Source: Paenarthrobacter aurescens TC1
GTDB lineage: Bacteria; Actinomycetota; Actinomycetes; Actinomycetales; Micrococcaceae
DNA length: 64,000 bases
Direction of reading: 5' to 3'
Assembly: GCA_000014925.1 (NCBI GenBank)
Contig: CP000474.1
Location: 2,914,001-2,978,000 of the forward strand
Shown: positions 47,953 to 57,896 of the stretch, one piece after another
Position numbering within the stretch: position 1 is the stretch's first letter
Layout of the letters: each line of letters starts with the position of its first letter
Position numbers and translations under genes: made by a program
The notes under the pieces: generated by a model
Databases searched by the model: none
What the model saw: the letters and a program-made list of their open reading frames with translations, nothing else
What the model was told of the DNA's origin: nothing

Positions 47953-47994
47953 GTGAAATTGCTCCCAGTCTCATGCTGCCGAATTCTGGCTGTT

Positions 47995-49284
47995 TCAGTC
48001 TACGGGAGAGACCAGCGCCACGTTGCCGGGTTCCACTCTGAGCGGACTGCCCGGATGGGGGTGTTCTGCCGGGGCACTGCCACCCCTTGCCACGGCCTCG
48101 GAAAGCGCTCCGGCAAGATCCCCTACCGGCCACACCACCACTTCCTGGAGGCCGAGCCACGTAGCCATGAGTCTCAGTTCCGCGGCAAGTTCGACGGCGG
48201 TATCCGCGGGTGCAGTCATCTCAGCAAAAGCGGCGCGCACCAAGAGCTGACCGGTGGCCCGGTCGGCTTTCAAGTCCACTCTGGCAACAATGGCCTCTCT
48301 CAGCAGGAACGGCAGAACATAGTAGCCGAAACGTCGCTTGGCGGCGGGGGTGTAGATCTCAATCCGGTAGTGGAATCCGAACAGCTCCTCAAGCCGCCGC
48401 CTTTCGAAAACCAGCGAATCGAAGGGACTCAGCAGCGCCCGGCCAGCTGCCTTTCGTGGCAGTGCGGCGTCAACATGTTTATAGATATCCCTGTCCCAGC
48501 CGCGAACCACAACGGGTTCAAGGCGGCCTGCACGGACCAAACGTTGTACCGAATCCGCACCTGCTTTAAGCGGTGTTCGAAAGTAGTCGGAGAAGCACCT
48601 TACCGTGCCAATGCCGTGGGCTTGGGCGGCTGCGTCCATCAGGCGGTCAAGGGACGCTTCAGCGTCGACTTCGGTCGGATTGGTGTCTGCAATAACCCGC
48701 GAGGTGAGGGTGTACTTTCGTTCGAATTGGGACGTCCGCGAAGCAGCGGATATCCGACCTTCTTCAAAGAGGTGCTCCAACACGCGCTTAATGATGTTCC
48801 AGTTCCAGCCCCAGTTGTCCCGTTCGGAGTCTTCGTCGTGTCCGAGCCTTGCCGTCAGTTCGGATGCAGTCATCGGGCGTCCTGTGGTGAGAGCCATCAG
48901 GATACGGTCCTCCATGTCCTGACGTACGGTCGGATCCAGGCCGTGGGCTCCCACCCACGACCTCTTCTGCCATACGCGCAGGTCCTGGAAGTGCTCCGGG
49001 CGGATAAAGCTCGCCTCGTGTGCCCAGTACTCCATCATTTTGCGTGGTTTCCGGCCAGCCATCGATTGAAGGATGAGGGGATCGTAATCTCCCAGTCGGG
49101 AAAAGAACGGAAGGTAATGGCTTCGTGCCACCACGTTCACCGAATCGATCTGGACAAGCTGGAGCCGGGCAAAGGTCCGGCCCACCGTCCGTGACGTCAC
49201 GGGGCCGGTGGGCCGGACCTTTGCCAGACCTTGAGCTGCCAATGCGATCCGCCGCGCCTGTGACAGGCTCAGCGAAGCGGTCAT
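47995..49284 (-). CDS. YcaQ/AlkX-like winged-helix DNA glycosylase
   Basis: A 429-residue protein of the HTH_42 family (AlkZ/YcaQ), DNA glycosylases that unhook interstrand crosslinks and remove bulky alkylated bases. The catalytic-type QxD is in LVQIDSVNV, followed by RSHYLPFFSRLG; EYWAHEASFI is also conserved, and LLSPFDSLVFERRRLEELFGFHYRIEIY near residue 300 is typical. The first ~45 codons include a 20-bp-arm inverted repeat (49168-49225). It lies between hpf and secA on the same strand, an insertion into an otherwise standard order; a separate promoter is likely. Confidence 0.88.
   Translation of the reverse strand: MTASLSLSQARRIALAAQGLAKVRPTGPVTSRTVGRTFARLQLVQIDSVNVVARSHYLPFFSRLGDYDPLILQSMAGRKPRKMMEYWAHEASFIRPEHFQDLRVWQKRSWVGAHGLDPTVRQDMEDRILMALTTGRPMTASELTARLGHDEDSERDNWGWNWNIIKRVLEHLFEEGRISAASRTSQFERKYTLTSRVIADTNPTEVDAEASLDRLMDAAAQAHGIGTVRCFSDYFRTPLKAGADSVQRLVRAGRLEPVVVRGWDRDIYKHVDAALPRKAAGRALLSPFDSLVFERRRLEELFGFHYRIEIYTPAAKRRFGYYVLPFLLREAIVARVDLKADRATGQLLVRAAFAEMTAPADTAVELAAELRLMATWLGLQEVVVWPVGDLAGALSEAVARGGSAPAEHPHPGSPLRVEPGNVALVSPVD
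49168..49225. repeat. Long inverted repeat inside the ycaQ-like gene
   Basis: Arms of 20 bases, perfectly complementary (49168-49187 and 49206-49225; GGCAAAGGTCCGGCCCACCG), flank an 18-base centre that overlaps the 12-bp palindrome CGTGACGTCACG (49190-49201). It is wholly within the coding region and GC-rich, so it can extrude as a cruciform or form a very stable mRNA hairpin. Confidence 0.9.
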
Positions 49285-49313
49285 TGAAGTCCCTTCGTGC
49301 TTATAGAGAGGCT

Positions 49314-50042
49314 TTACTTGGCTGTGGCGGCCTGATCATCAGAGCGGTAGGCGTGGATTTTTTCTTCCACGGCTTCCTCGCCGGGCTCGCACGTGGAGTC
49401 CAGGGTGATCACACCATAAGTCCAGCCACTGCGCCTGTAAACAACCGATGGCGCGTTGGTTTCCTTGTCCAGGAACAGGTAGAAGTTGTGTCCGACGAGC
49501 TCCATGTTGTCCACGGCGTCATCGAGGGTCAGCGATGCCGCCGGGAAAACTTTCCGGCGGATCAGGACGGGTGAATCGCCTGCCGGAATGTCGTTCTCGA
49601 TGTCGTACGGTGACCGCTCGTCTACCGGCGGCGCGGACTCCTGATGGTTGCTTGCCTCTACGTAAAGCGGCTCACTCGCACTGGCTGGCTCAAGTGTCGC
49701 CGTAGCTTCCCTCACGGCCTTCGGTGTGTGGCGGCCGTGGTGCACCTTCTTGCGGTCCTTCGCGCGACGAAGCCTCTCAAGCAACTTGTTATACGCGAGA
49801 TCGAAGGCAGCAAACTTGTCAGCGGCTGTGGCCTCGGCACGGATAACGGGGCCTCGGCCCAGGACTGTCACTTCTACGGTGAGTTCGCCAGGCGTCTGCC
49901 TGGGATTGGTTTCCTTGGAAACCTTTGCGTCAACCCGCTGGACCTTATCCCCCAGCGATTCAATCTTTGAGATTTTTTCGCCGGCATATTCGCGAAAGCG
50001 GTCAGAAACTGTCAGATTTCGTCCGCTGATCATGAACTCCAT
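49314..50042 (-). CDS. hpf: Long-form ribosome hibernation promoting factor
   Basis: A 242-residue HPF that dimerises 70S ribosomes into inactive 100S particles during dormancy. The N-terminal S30AE domain (MEFMISGRNLTVSDRFREYAGEKISKIESL ... KLLERLRRAKDRKK) is followed by a linker and the C-terminal dimerisation domain (LIRRKVFPAASLTLDDAVDNMELVGHNFYLFLD ... GVITL). ATG 50042 has GGAGG six bases upstream; the frame is open to 50075. It lies in the standard actinobacterial place between comF and secA. Confidence 0.95.
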   Translation of the reverse strand: MEFMISGRNLTVSDRFREYAGEKISKIESLGDKVQRVDAKVSKETNPRQTPGELTVEVTVLGRGPVIRAEATAADKFAAFDLAYNKLLERLRRAKDRKKVHHGRHTPKAVREATATLEPASASEPLYVEASNHQESAPPVDERSPYDIENDIPAGDSPVLIRRKVFPAASLTLDDAVDNMELVGHNFYLFLDKETNAPSVVYRRSGWTYGVITLDSTCEPGEEAVEEKIHAYRSDDQAATAK

Positions 50043-50185
50043 GGTGCCCTCCAAATAACTCAGGTGACACGACAACGGCGCTGTTGGGGGCTTGTCTGAC
50101 GGACAGTCGAGCCCCTTTCCGAGCCGCTATCGACAGGTACATCTGTTCTTGGTACCCACAACCGACGTTAGTTCATCGCCACCCG

Positions 50186-51049
50186 TTATTCATCCTTTAG
50201 CCACTTATTTTTTGATTGAGTCTTAATGACTGCATGGGGGTCGTCCTTGGCGGCAGTGTAAGCGTAGGCTGGTGGCCTCGTGGCCGCGAGCACAACAGCT
50301 CCGGAGACCACACCGCCGGCCGCAGTGACCGCCCGTGCTGCCTCGGCCAGGGTGGCCCCCGTAGTGAGGACATCGTCGACGAGGATGCACCTCTTGCCGC
50401 GCAGCTCTTCGCTCCGTCGTCGCACTACCCTCATGGATCCCCGCACACGACGAGCGCGTTCACCTCTTCCAAGGCCCTTTTGGCCTCCGTGTTCAGCAGG
50501 CTCATGGCCCGGCACCTCGTCAACGAGCCAGGCGCCCGCTTCTCGGACAACTCGCGGGTTGGCCATAAACCACGGTGACTCGCCAGTTTTCTCCAGCACG
50601 TCAAGGATTGGGCAATGGGGCAGCATCCGGCGAACGCTCATGAAGAAGAGCAGAAGGTGCACCGGGCTGAATCCACGCCTTCGGTATGCCTTACTGCTGG
50701 TGGGAACGGGGACAAGGCAGTAGCCTGACCGGCCACCTATGGCGGTCTCCACGGCCTTGCTAAGGCAGGAAGCCAGAACAGCCGCAAGGCGCCACTGACC
50801 ATGGTGCTTGAAGGAGAGCAGGCACCGCGCCAACTCATCCCTGTACGGACCTGCTGCTACCACCCCGATCTTCGCCGTTCCGTCGACATCCACCAACGCG
50901 CGCGACTCCTGCTCGGCCCGAAAGGGTTGCCTGCACAACTGACGGACCTTCTTTGCGCAACTGCCACAAAGTACCGCGTCTTCCTTCTCACAGCAGACAC
51001 AGTCGACAGGAACCAACACACCCAGGAGGTCAGTTACTGCGCCCTGCAA
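50186..51049 (-). CDS. comF: ComF-family phosphoribosyltransferase-like protein
   Basis: ComF family: an N-terminal Cys-rich zinc-binding segment (VDCVCCEKEDAVLCGSCAKKVRQLC) and a C-terminal PRTase domain with the PRPP loop CILVDDVLTTGATL. VPVPTSSKAYRRRGFSPVHLL is also typical. In competent bacteria ComF assists DNA uptake; in actinobacteria its role is unclear. The start is uncertain. The open frame extends to 51277, but that part does not look coding; plausible starts are TTG 51049 (used here, ~287 residues) and GTG 51019, neither with a good ribosome site. The middle has a variable basic insert (RGERARRVRG). Located between hpf and lpqB. Confidence 0.85.
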   Translation of the reverse strand: MQGAVTDLLGVLVPVDCVCCEKEDAVLCGSCAKKVRQLCRQPFRAEQESRALVDVDGTAKIGVVAAGPYRDELARCLLSFKHHGQWRLAAVLASCLSKAVETAIGGRSGYCLVPVPTSSKAYRRRGFSPVHLLLFFMSVRRMLPHCPILDVLEKTGESPWFMANPRVVREAGAWLVDEVPGHEPAEHGGQKGLGRGERARRVRGSMRVVRRRSEELRGKRCILVDDVLTTGATLAEAARAVTAAGGVVSGAVVLAATRPPAYAYTAAKDDPHAVIKTQSKNKWLKDE

Positions 51050-51359
51050 TGCGACGATGACCCGGCCCGTTACGTGTTGATCCGGTCCACGACGACGTGC
51101 CCCGACAGGTTCAGGCGGATGTAGATCGGGGTCGAAGTATTGCCGACCCTGCCATGTACGGAACCACGAGCCCGGCAAGCAAAATAAGCCCAGTAAGGAA
51201 AATAGGCCTGGCGAAGAGTAGGTGCCACGTATGGAAAAAGTCACCCTCACAGCTTGACCGCGCGCCAATCCCGGCAAAAGGCACGCTGCACGCTATGTGG
51301 ATAAACGCGCTGTGCGAACAACGCGCACGGACTGGTAGGTAGAACGGCTGCGGGAGAGG
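51050..51359. other. Gap between lpqB and comF with no clear gene
   Basis: About 310 bases. The comF frame stays open to 51277 but lacks convincing codon patterns or family similarity, and I see no terminator, repeat or RNA gene. It probably holds the comF promoter. Confidence 0.5.
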
Positions 51360-53078
51360 TCAGCCCGGGAAAGCCGGTTCTGTTGGGCCTTTTAGCTGAA
51401 GCTCCCAGCCGTTTCCGACACGTTGGAAGATCCCGGCATCCGACTGTCCGTAGATTTGCTCAGCTCCGTTTCCGACGCTAATGCTGGTCAACCCGTCCCA
51501 CGGGGCCAATTGCTGCGGCTCACCCGATTCCAAGGACAGCAACTCCGGTACCACCGTTGACGTGGCCGAACCGGACATCACAGCCACCGTGGAGCCGTTG
51601 ACCCAGGCGCCTTGATCAGCAGCACTGTTGCTGAGCAAGGTGATGGGGACGGTGAGGTCCTTAGGCACTCCGTCGGGGTTCCGGACTATGCCCGTAACCT
51701 GCACGGCGGACTTACCGTTCGCCTCGGAAATGACCAGGGCTCGGGTGCCCTCCCGGGAGACCCTGAAGTCCTTGACTGTTCGTCCTGTGAGCCAAGCCGG
51801 GGTCATGGTGACGCTGGGAATCCCGGCACCCGGGGCTGAGCCTGTGGGTTTGTAGGCCACAACCTCTGCGGCCCCGGTGGCACCAGGGCCCGCCGTCCAC
51901 ACCCAGTCGTTGGGGCTGAACGAAGGACCAGTAAGCGTCGTTCTGGTGGTGAGTTGTCGCGCCGGTTGCCCCGGTTCAATGGAGTAGAGAGTGGTCTTGT
52001 CGCCGTTAAGGAAGGCAGCCGTCTGGGACACCGGCGACTCTGCTGGCGAGTGCGGTCCGAGACCGGCAACCGACTGAATGTCCGGCAGTGGGGTGACCCT
52101 GTTGTTCTCATAACGCACCAGGTCTCCGTTGTTTACTGCAATCTGGCGGGCAGGAACCGACTTGTCCAGCACAGGCGGCAACACTGTGCCGTTGTCTTCC
52201 ACGCGTACCAGATCCTGGTCCGCACGAAGTTGAACGTTGATGACATCGGGCTGGTTGCGGAAGGTCAGCGCCAACTGGTTTTGCATCCTCTGGCGGTCTT
52301 CCGCAGAGGCGTCAAACAGTTCCTTGGCGGAGAGATCCACCTGCGCCGCACCGGAGACCACCGGAACGGATTCCCTGGCGAGCTTCATCCCGGATGGGAA
52401 TGCACTCACCACAGCCCCCCGCAAATAAGGTGCCGGGCCGGCAAGAAGGGCGCTGGTCATGGATTTGACCGTGTTCTTTTTGATGAACCAACGGTAGTCC
52501 GGCACTGCATAGGTGAAGGTGGGGTCATAGAAGTAGATGGGATTTGCCCCGTAGATGACTTTGAACGTCTCCTCCGGAATGGCCGTGCCATCAGGCACCT
52601 TGGAGATTCGCCATTCTCCCTCGACCTGCTCAAGCGTCACGGGAATGGTTTCCTTGGTCCCCGGTGGGAACTGGGTTGCGACGCCGTCAGCATCCACCGA
52701 ATATGCGAGGTCGAGTTCGTAGAGGTATTCGTTCTCCCCTGCTGCTTTGACTACTTGCGCCTCGCGGAAAACGATGGCCCGTTTGTCAGGCTTCCAGGTT
52801 ACTGATTGCGCTTGTGTCAGGTACTGACGTGCTACGGGGTAGTCGTCCTCGTAGCCGCTGCCAGCCATGTAGAAATCTTCGATCACAGTCTCCGGACTGG
52901 AACCGGCTCGCGGAGCAGCGGGAAAAAAGACCGGTGCGTTGGGATTGCCGGCGCCTTCGTCCTTGCTCTTGCCAACGGGCCCGGAGCGGGGAATCTGCGC
53001 GCAGGACGCCAGCATGACCATCAGCATGACCAACAGCGCGACGATTGCCCTCGCGCGGCCGGGACGCAGCATTCTCAC
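51360..53078 (-). CDS. lpqB: Lipoprotein LpqB, partner of MtrAB
   Basis: A 572-residue lipoprotein that interacts with the MtrB sensor and affects MtrA phosphorylation and wall homeostasis in mycobacteria. A basic start and hydrophobic signal lead to lipobox VMLASC. A GerMN-like domain lies in the first half ([26 protein letters not shown], later [17 protein letters not shown]) and a beta-propeller-like C-terminal half. I chose GTG 53078, which overlaps the mtrB stop (GTGA) and follows GGGGAG; ATG 53072 two codons on is an alternative. Third gene of mtrA-mtrB-lpqB. Confidence 0.93.
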
Positions 53079-55063
53079 GACATCTCCCCTGCTACTCCAT
53101 CGTCTGGCGCGGGCTTCCCGCCGACGGTTTGAGGCGGCTGGGGAGCCCCGCTGGAATCCGGGCCCAGTACCAGCACCTGCCGTTCGCTTGCCGACCCGGG
53201 GAATCCAATGTCCGCAGGCTCCAGTTGAAGCGGGGACTTCGCAATGATGTCTCCTTGCCGCAGCGGAAGCGTCAACCGGAAGTTGGACCCGGCCCCCTTT
53301 CGGCCCCACGCCTGAAGCCAACCGTTGTGAAGCTTGGTGTCCTCGGCTGCGATGGAAAGGCCCAAGCCGCTTCCTCCGGTGGTCCGGGCCCTTGCAGGAT
53401 CTGCCCTCCAGAAGCGGTCGAAGACTCTGGCGGCCTCAGCCTGGGTCATCCCGATGCCATGGTCCCTTACTGACACCGCCACAGCATCGTGGTTGGCCGC
53501 AACGGATATATGGATCGGTTTGCCTTCACCGTGTTCGAGCGCATTAAGCAGCAGATTGCGGAGGATGCGGTCGATCCTGCGGGAGTCCATCTCCACGATG
53601 ATGCTCTTCTGCCGGGCGTTCAGCCGGACTTCCGAACCGTACTCCGCGGCCACTGGTGCCGCACCTTCCATAACGTGAGAAATCACCTGGAAGATGTCTT
53701 GTGGCTCTGCATCGAGGACGGCTGCACCGGCGTCAAACCGCGAAATCTCGAGCAGGTCCGAGAGCAACGACTGAAAGCGCTCAACCTGGTGGTAGAGCAG
53801 CTCCGCCGATCTCTTGTTCATGGGATCAAAATCTTCCCGAGCATCGAACAGGACCTCGGCCGCCATGCGTACGGTGGTGAGCGGGGTACGCAGTTCATGG
53901 GACACGTCAGAGACAAAGCGTTGTTGCATTTGCGACAACGTGGCCAACTGAGTGATCTGTTCCTGGAGGCTGGCGGCCATGTGGTTGAAGGACGCGCCCA
54001 ATCTTGCGACTTCGTCTTCTCCCTTGACCACCATGCGTTCCTGCAGTTGGCCGGCCGCGAGCTTTTCCGACACGACGGCCGCGTGGCTTACGGGACTGAC
54101 GACGTTACGGGTCACGTACCAGGCAATGGCACCGATCATGAGGACGAGGGCAGCACCGCCTGCCCACAGGACGTTCTGGATCTCATCCAGTGTTTGCTGG
54201 GCAGTGTTGAGGTCGTAGATCAGGTAAAGCTCGTAGGCCGTTCCGTTGAAGGTGACCATATTTCCCACCGCGATGCCGGGCCTGTCCTCATTTCCCACCG
54301 GGAACTGTGTGGAGGCCCAGAACTGCTGCTTGCCGCCGGTTTGAACGGCCTTACGCAGCTCCGGGGGAATAACGCGAACCGTCAGCTGGTCCGAAGCACG
54401 CGACTCAACCCAGCGGTTACGTGGTTTGGTTTGTTCCGGCGCGGCTTCGAAGACATATCTGCGCTGGATGACCGACCCCCGGCCCTCCACTGCGGTCAAG
54501 GTGTCATAAACAAGGGTGATGACGCTCGACTGGTCGGTGACCTGGGCGCCGTCGAACGTGTCCTGGACCTGCTTGACGTTAAAGCGCGATTCGGACTCCG
54601 CCTGTGTCAGCCGCTCCTGGAAGAGGTTGTTGGCGATTTGGTTGGACAAGTATGCGCCCACAATCGCGAACGAAGTCACGGCGAGCAGCAACGTGGTCAG
54701 GACGGTACGGAACTCCAGGGATCGGCGCCAGCGCCGCAACAACGAACGCCAAACGAACCGCAGCCCCGGCCTGATCTGTCGCACGCCAATGGCCACGAGC
54801 CGCGAAACACGAAGAACCAGAATCAGGCCGCGCCGTCTCCAGATCCGCAGCCGCGACAGGAGCCACGAAAGGTTTCTGACCTCTTTGGCGGTCTGCTCAG
54901 GGGACGTTTCGGATGACTCAAGGGACGCTTCAGGAGACTTTGACTCTGCCGGGGTCACGTGGTGGACACCGGCCGAATCGGGGGTCTTGGGACCAGGGTC
55001 CCCGCCTGTCGCGCCGGTCTTGCCGACCGGGGACTCAGGAACCTGCTTTATATCCGACACCAC
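53075..55063 (-). CDS. mtrB: Sensor histidine kinase MtrB
   Basis: A 662-residue membrane sensor kinase of the MtrAB system, which coordinates cell division, wall metabolism and osmotic response. A Ser/Pro/Glu-rich N-terminal tail of ~70 residues precedes a helix ([20 protein letters not shown]), the extracytoplasmic domain, a second helix ([20 protein letters not shown]), HAMP, the HisKA domain with [13 protein letters not shown] (His near 386) and HATPase_c ([32 protein letters not shown]). GTG 55063 overlaps the end of mtrA by 29 bases. The stop overlaps the lpqB start. Confidence 0.95.
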
Positions 55064-55709
55064 GCACCGTCAAAACGACCTCGGGCGCTTCCGGATCGCG
55101 TTCAATCTTGGAGCGCAACCGCTGGACATGGACATTGACCAGCCGCGTGTCCGCGGCGTGGCGATATCCCCACACCTGCTCGAGGAGCAGTTCGCGTGTG
55201 AACACTTGCCAAGGTTTGCGCGCCAGCGCAACCAGGAGATCAAACTCAAGTGGCGTCAGCGAGATGCGCTCGCCGCCCCGGGTCACCAGGTGGCCTGCCA
55301 CGTCGATGGTCACGTCTGCGATGCGCAGGGTTTCGGGGGCCTTCTGATCGCCCGGCCGCAACCGCGCACGCACGCGCGCTACAAGTTCAGCGGGTTTGAA
55401 GGGCTTGGGCACATAATCGTCGGCGCCGGATTCCAGGCCGCGAACAACATCCGAAGTATCCGACTTGGCAGTGAGCATGACGATAGGGACGTCCGACTCG
55501 CCACGGATCTGCCGGCAGACCTCGATCCCGTCCGATCCCGGCAGCATCAAGTCCAGCAGCACAAGGTCCGGCTTCGAGGAGCGGAAGACCTCCAAGGCTT
55601 GGCCGCCGTCTGCGCAGAACACTGGCTCGAAGCCGTCATTACGCAGGACGATGCCAATCATCTCTGCGAGTGCTTCGTCGTCGTCAACTACCAGAATGCG
55701 TGCCTTCAT
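55035..55709 (-). CDS. mtrA: Response regulator MtrA
   Basis: A 224-residue OmpR/PhoB-type response regulator, partner of MtrB. The receiver domain carries VVDDDEAL, the phospho-acceptor Asp56 in LVLLDLMLPG, and the TAKSD and KPFKPAEL motifs. The C-terminal winged helix (LTPLEFDLLVALARKPWQVFTRELLLEQVWG ... VNVHVQRLRSKIE) binds DNA. I chose ATG 55709 after AAGGGA; the longer open frame upstream is not part of the family. First gene of the mtrA-mtrB-lpqB operon and divergent from the plus-strand membrane-protein cluster. Confidence 0.96.
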   Translation of the reverse strand: MKARILVVDDDEALAEMIGIVLRNDGFEPVFCADGGQALEVFRSSKPDLVLLDLMLPGSDGIEVCRQIRGESDVPIVMLTAKSDTSDVVRGLESGADDYVPKPFKPAELVARVRARLRPGDQKAPETLRIADVTIDVAGHLVTRGGERISLTPLEFDLLVALARKPWQVFTRELLLEQVWGYRHAADTRLVNVHVQRLRSKIERDPEAPEVVLTVRGVGYKAGS

Positions 55710-55932
55710 AGTTATATATTCCCTTATCACCAAGTCTTTGTCCCGTTGGACGCGGCGCACGGCATGGCGTCCCAAGGCTCTTCCACCGTACTGCACCTTG
55801 CCGTTACCGCGCCCAGGGAGGGCAGCCCGGGCGGCAGGCTATGAGGGACGACGGCGGGACTATAGGCTGGTGGCGAAGGTCCGTGTGGGGGACGTCGGGA
55901 GTCGGCGGGCCGGATCACTTGGGGAGGAAAAC

Positions 55933-57210
55933 GTGTCACAACCAGAGCACGGCCAGAATCCGCCGCCGGGCGGTCAGCCGGCGTGGGGCAACCAACCACA
56001 GTGGGGCAACCAACCACAGTGGGGAAATCAACCACAGTGGGGTGGGCCCCCGGGACGGACTGCCCCGCCGGATGGCGGGCAAAACCGGCCGGGCCAAGGT
56101 GCTCCGGGATGGCCGCCAGGGCCGCCTTACGGACAGCCCCTCTACGTCGCTCCCCCAAAGCCTGGAGTCATTCCCCTGCGTCCGCTGCAGTTCGGCGAGA
56201 TTCTGGACGGCTCCTTCCAGACGATCCGCCGCAATGCCGCCTCCATGTTTGGCTCTGCGCTGATAGTGCAAGCCATCGGAGCCTTCTTCATCGGGATCGT
56301 CACGGTGGGGATGTTCCAGTTGTCCATGTCTCTTGAATCCGTCAGTTCAGAGGCAGAGTTCGCCGATGCGATGGGCCCCTTCTTCGCCTTCATGGCGGGC
56401 ACCCTGGGCGTTTCCGTGCTGGTCGGTTTCCTGGGATCAGTTCTCCAGGGGGTTCTGGTTGTGCCGGTCTCCCGTTCGGTTCTCAACCGTCGGACGGGCT
56501 TCAAACAAATGTGGAAGCTTGCGGGCCCCAGGATCCTTCCGCTCCTTGGCGTTGCCGCGCTGCTGACGCTGGGCGGCCTGCTGGCCGCTGCCGCGGTGAT
56601 CGGGATTGCGATCTTGTTGTTCACTGCCATGGGCCCTGCCGCGCTGCTGTTCGTCCTGCCCCTGGGACTGGGGTCAGTTGTGGTCTTTGTTTGGATCGGC
56701 CTGAAGTTGATGCTGGCCCCTGCCGCCATAGTGGTGGAGCAGACCGGCGTTTACGATGGTTTGCTCCGATCCTGGCGTTTGACCAAGAACAATTGGTGGC
56801 GCATCTTCGGCATCACGCTGGTGGTTGCCATCATGGTGGGAATCATCGCCCAGATTGTCCAAATTCCTGTGTCCTTGGCCTCCGCGGCCATCGGTTCGGT
56901 TGTAGCTCCCCACCCTGATCCCGACTCGATGATGTCCACGTTGGTTCTGACCACTGTGATCTCGACGGCGATCGGGGCCTTGGTGGGGTCCGTGACGTTT
57001 GCGTTTCAAGCGTCCGTTTCGAGCCTGATCTACATGGACCTTCGAATGCGTCGTGACGGCCTGGACGTTGAATTGATGCGGCTGATGGAAACAGGTTCCG
57101 ATCCGGACGGAATACCCGGCGGGCCGTCCACCTTGCCCGGAAAGGCAGCCTGGCCACCGAACGGCGGGCAGTTTCCGTCCGCTCCCCCCGGGCAGCATCC
57201 TCCGGCATGA
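55933..57210 (+). CDS. Polytopic membrane protein, glycerophosphodiesterase membrane-domain type
   Basis: A 425-residue protein. The N-terminal ~75 residues are Gly/Pro/Gln-rich, including three GNQPQW repeats. After the conserved PGVIPLRPLQFGEILDGSFQTIRRNA segment come six or more hydrophobic helices. Proteins of this kind are annotated as glycerophosphoryl diester phosphodiesterase membrane domain proteins but lack the catalytic domain. GTG 55933 follows GGGAGGAAAA. The stop overlaps the next start (ATGA), making it the first gene of a five-gene cluster with DUF4129, DUF4350, MoxR and DUF58. Function unknown. Confidence 0.85.
   Translation: MSQPEHGQNPPPGGQPAWGNQPQWGNQPQWGNQPQWGGPPGRTAPPDGGQNRPGQGAPGWPPGPPYGQPLYVAPPKPGVIPLRPLQFGEILDGSFQTIRRNAASMFGSALIVQAIGAFFIGIVTVGMFQLSMSLESVSSEAEFADAMGPFFAFMAGTLGVSVLVGFLGSVLQGVLVVPVSRSVLNRRTGFKQMWKLAGPRILPLLGVAALLTLGGLLAAAAVIGIAILLFTAMGPAALLFVLPLGLGSVVVFVWIGLKLMLAPAAIVVEQTGVYDGLLRSWRLTKNNWWRIFGITLVVAIMVGIIAQIVQIPVSLASAAIGSVVAPHPDPDSMMSTLVLTTVISTAIGALVGSVTFAFQASVSSLIYMDLRMRRDGLDVELMRLMETGSDPDGIPGGPSTLPGKAAWPPNGGQFPSAPPGQHPPA
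55984..56037 (+). repeat. Three 18-bp coding repeats
   Basis: TGGGG(C/A)AA(C/T)CAACCACAG at 55984-56001, 56002-56019 and 56020-56037, the first two identical. They encode WGNQPQ units in the disordered N terminus of the membrane protein. Confidence 0.9.
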
Positions 57211-57896
57211 AGGTAGCCGCAAACGACGTTTTCGCATCGCCGGCTTTGATGGAACCGCCTGTGACACCGGACCGCGACGAAGCGCGCCGATGGGCCGCTG
57301 AGGAACTGTCCAACCCCCGATATCCCGACGCGACTCCCGGCTGGTTGGACCAGGTGTGGCGTGATGTCCTGGATTGGCTGGCATCTTTGGAAGGTGATGG
57401 AGCAGGCGGGCCCAACATCGCCGTTCCGTTGATGGTGGTCCTGGCCGTGGTGCTCATCGTCGCGGCCATCGTCATCGTTCGGCCCAGACTGAACGCCCGG
57501 AGGGCAAAAGCGCCCGGGGACCTTTACGGCGAGGACAAAGCTGTCGACGCCGAGGGCTACAGGAGGAAGGCTGCAACTGCAGCCGACGGCGCCAACTGGC
57601 CAGCCGCCGTCGTCGATCAGTTTCGCGCTCTTGTCCGATCGGCCGAAGAACGGGACATCATTGACGCTCGGGCCGGCAGGACCGCAGACGAGGCCGCCGA
57701 TCAACTGGGGCGTGTTTTCGGTACAGCCCAAGTCAGGCTGCTTGCCGCTGCCCGTGTTTTTGACGCCGTGCGGTACGGCGAACAGGCTGCAACGCGGGCA
57801 GACTACGAGTCCGTCCGCATGCTGGATGCCGACCTTCTTGCGTTAAAGCCCGACTTCGCCGGACAAGCCCACGCCGGATTTGCGGTACCCCGATGA
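57207..57896 (+). CDS. DUF4129-domain membrane protein
   Basis: A 229-residue protein. A cytoplasmic or external N-terminal part with ARRWAAEELSNPRYPDATPGWLDQVWRDVLDWLASL, characteristic of the DUF4129 context, precedes one membrane segment (IAVPLMVVLAVVLIVAAIVIV) and the C-terminal DUF4129 domain (NWPAAVVDQFRALVRSAEERDII ... RTADEAADQLGRVF). DUF4129 often lies C-terminal to transglutaminase-like domains near MoxR and DUF58 genes; here the transglutaminase part is missing. Overlaps both neighbours by four bases. Confidence 0.85.
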   Translation: MKVAANDVFASPALMEPPVTPDRDEARRWAAEELSNPRYPDATPGWLDQVWRDVLDWLASLEGDGAGGPNIAVPLMVVLAVVLIVAAIVIVRPRLNARRAKAPGDLYGEDKAVDAEGYRRKAATAADGANWPAAVVDQFRALVRSAEERDIIDARAGRTADEAADQLGRVFGTAQVRLLAAARVFDAVRYGEQAATRADYESVRMLDADLLALKPDFAGQAHAGFAVPR

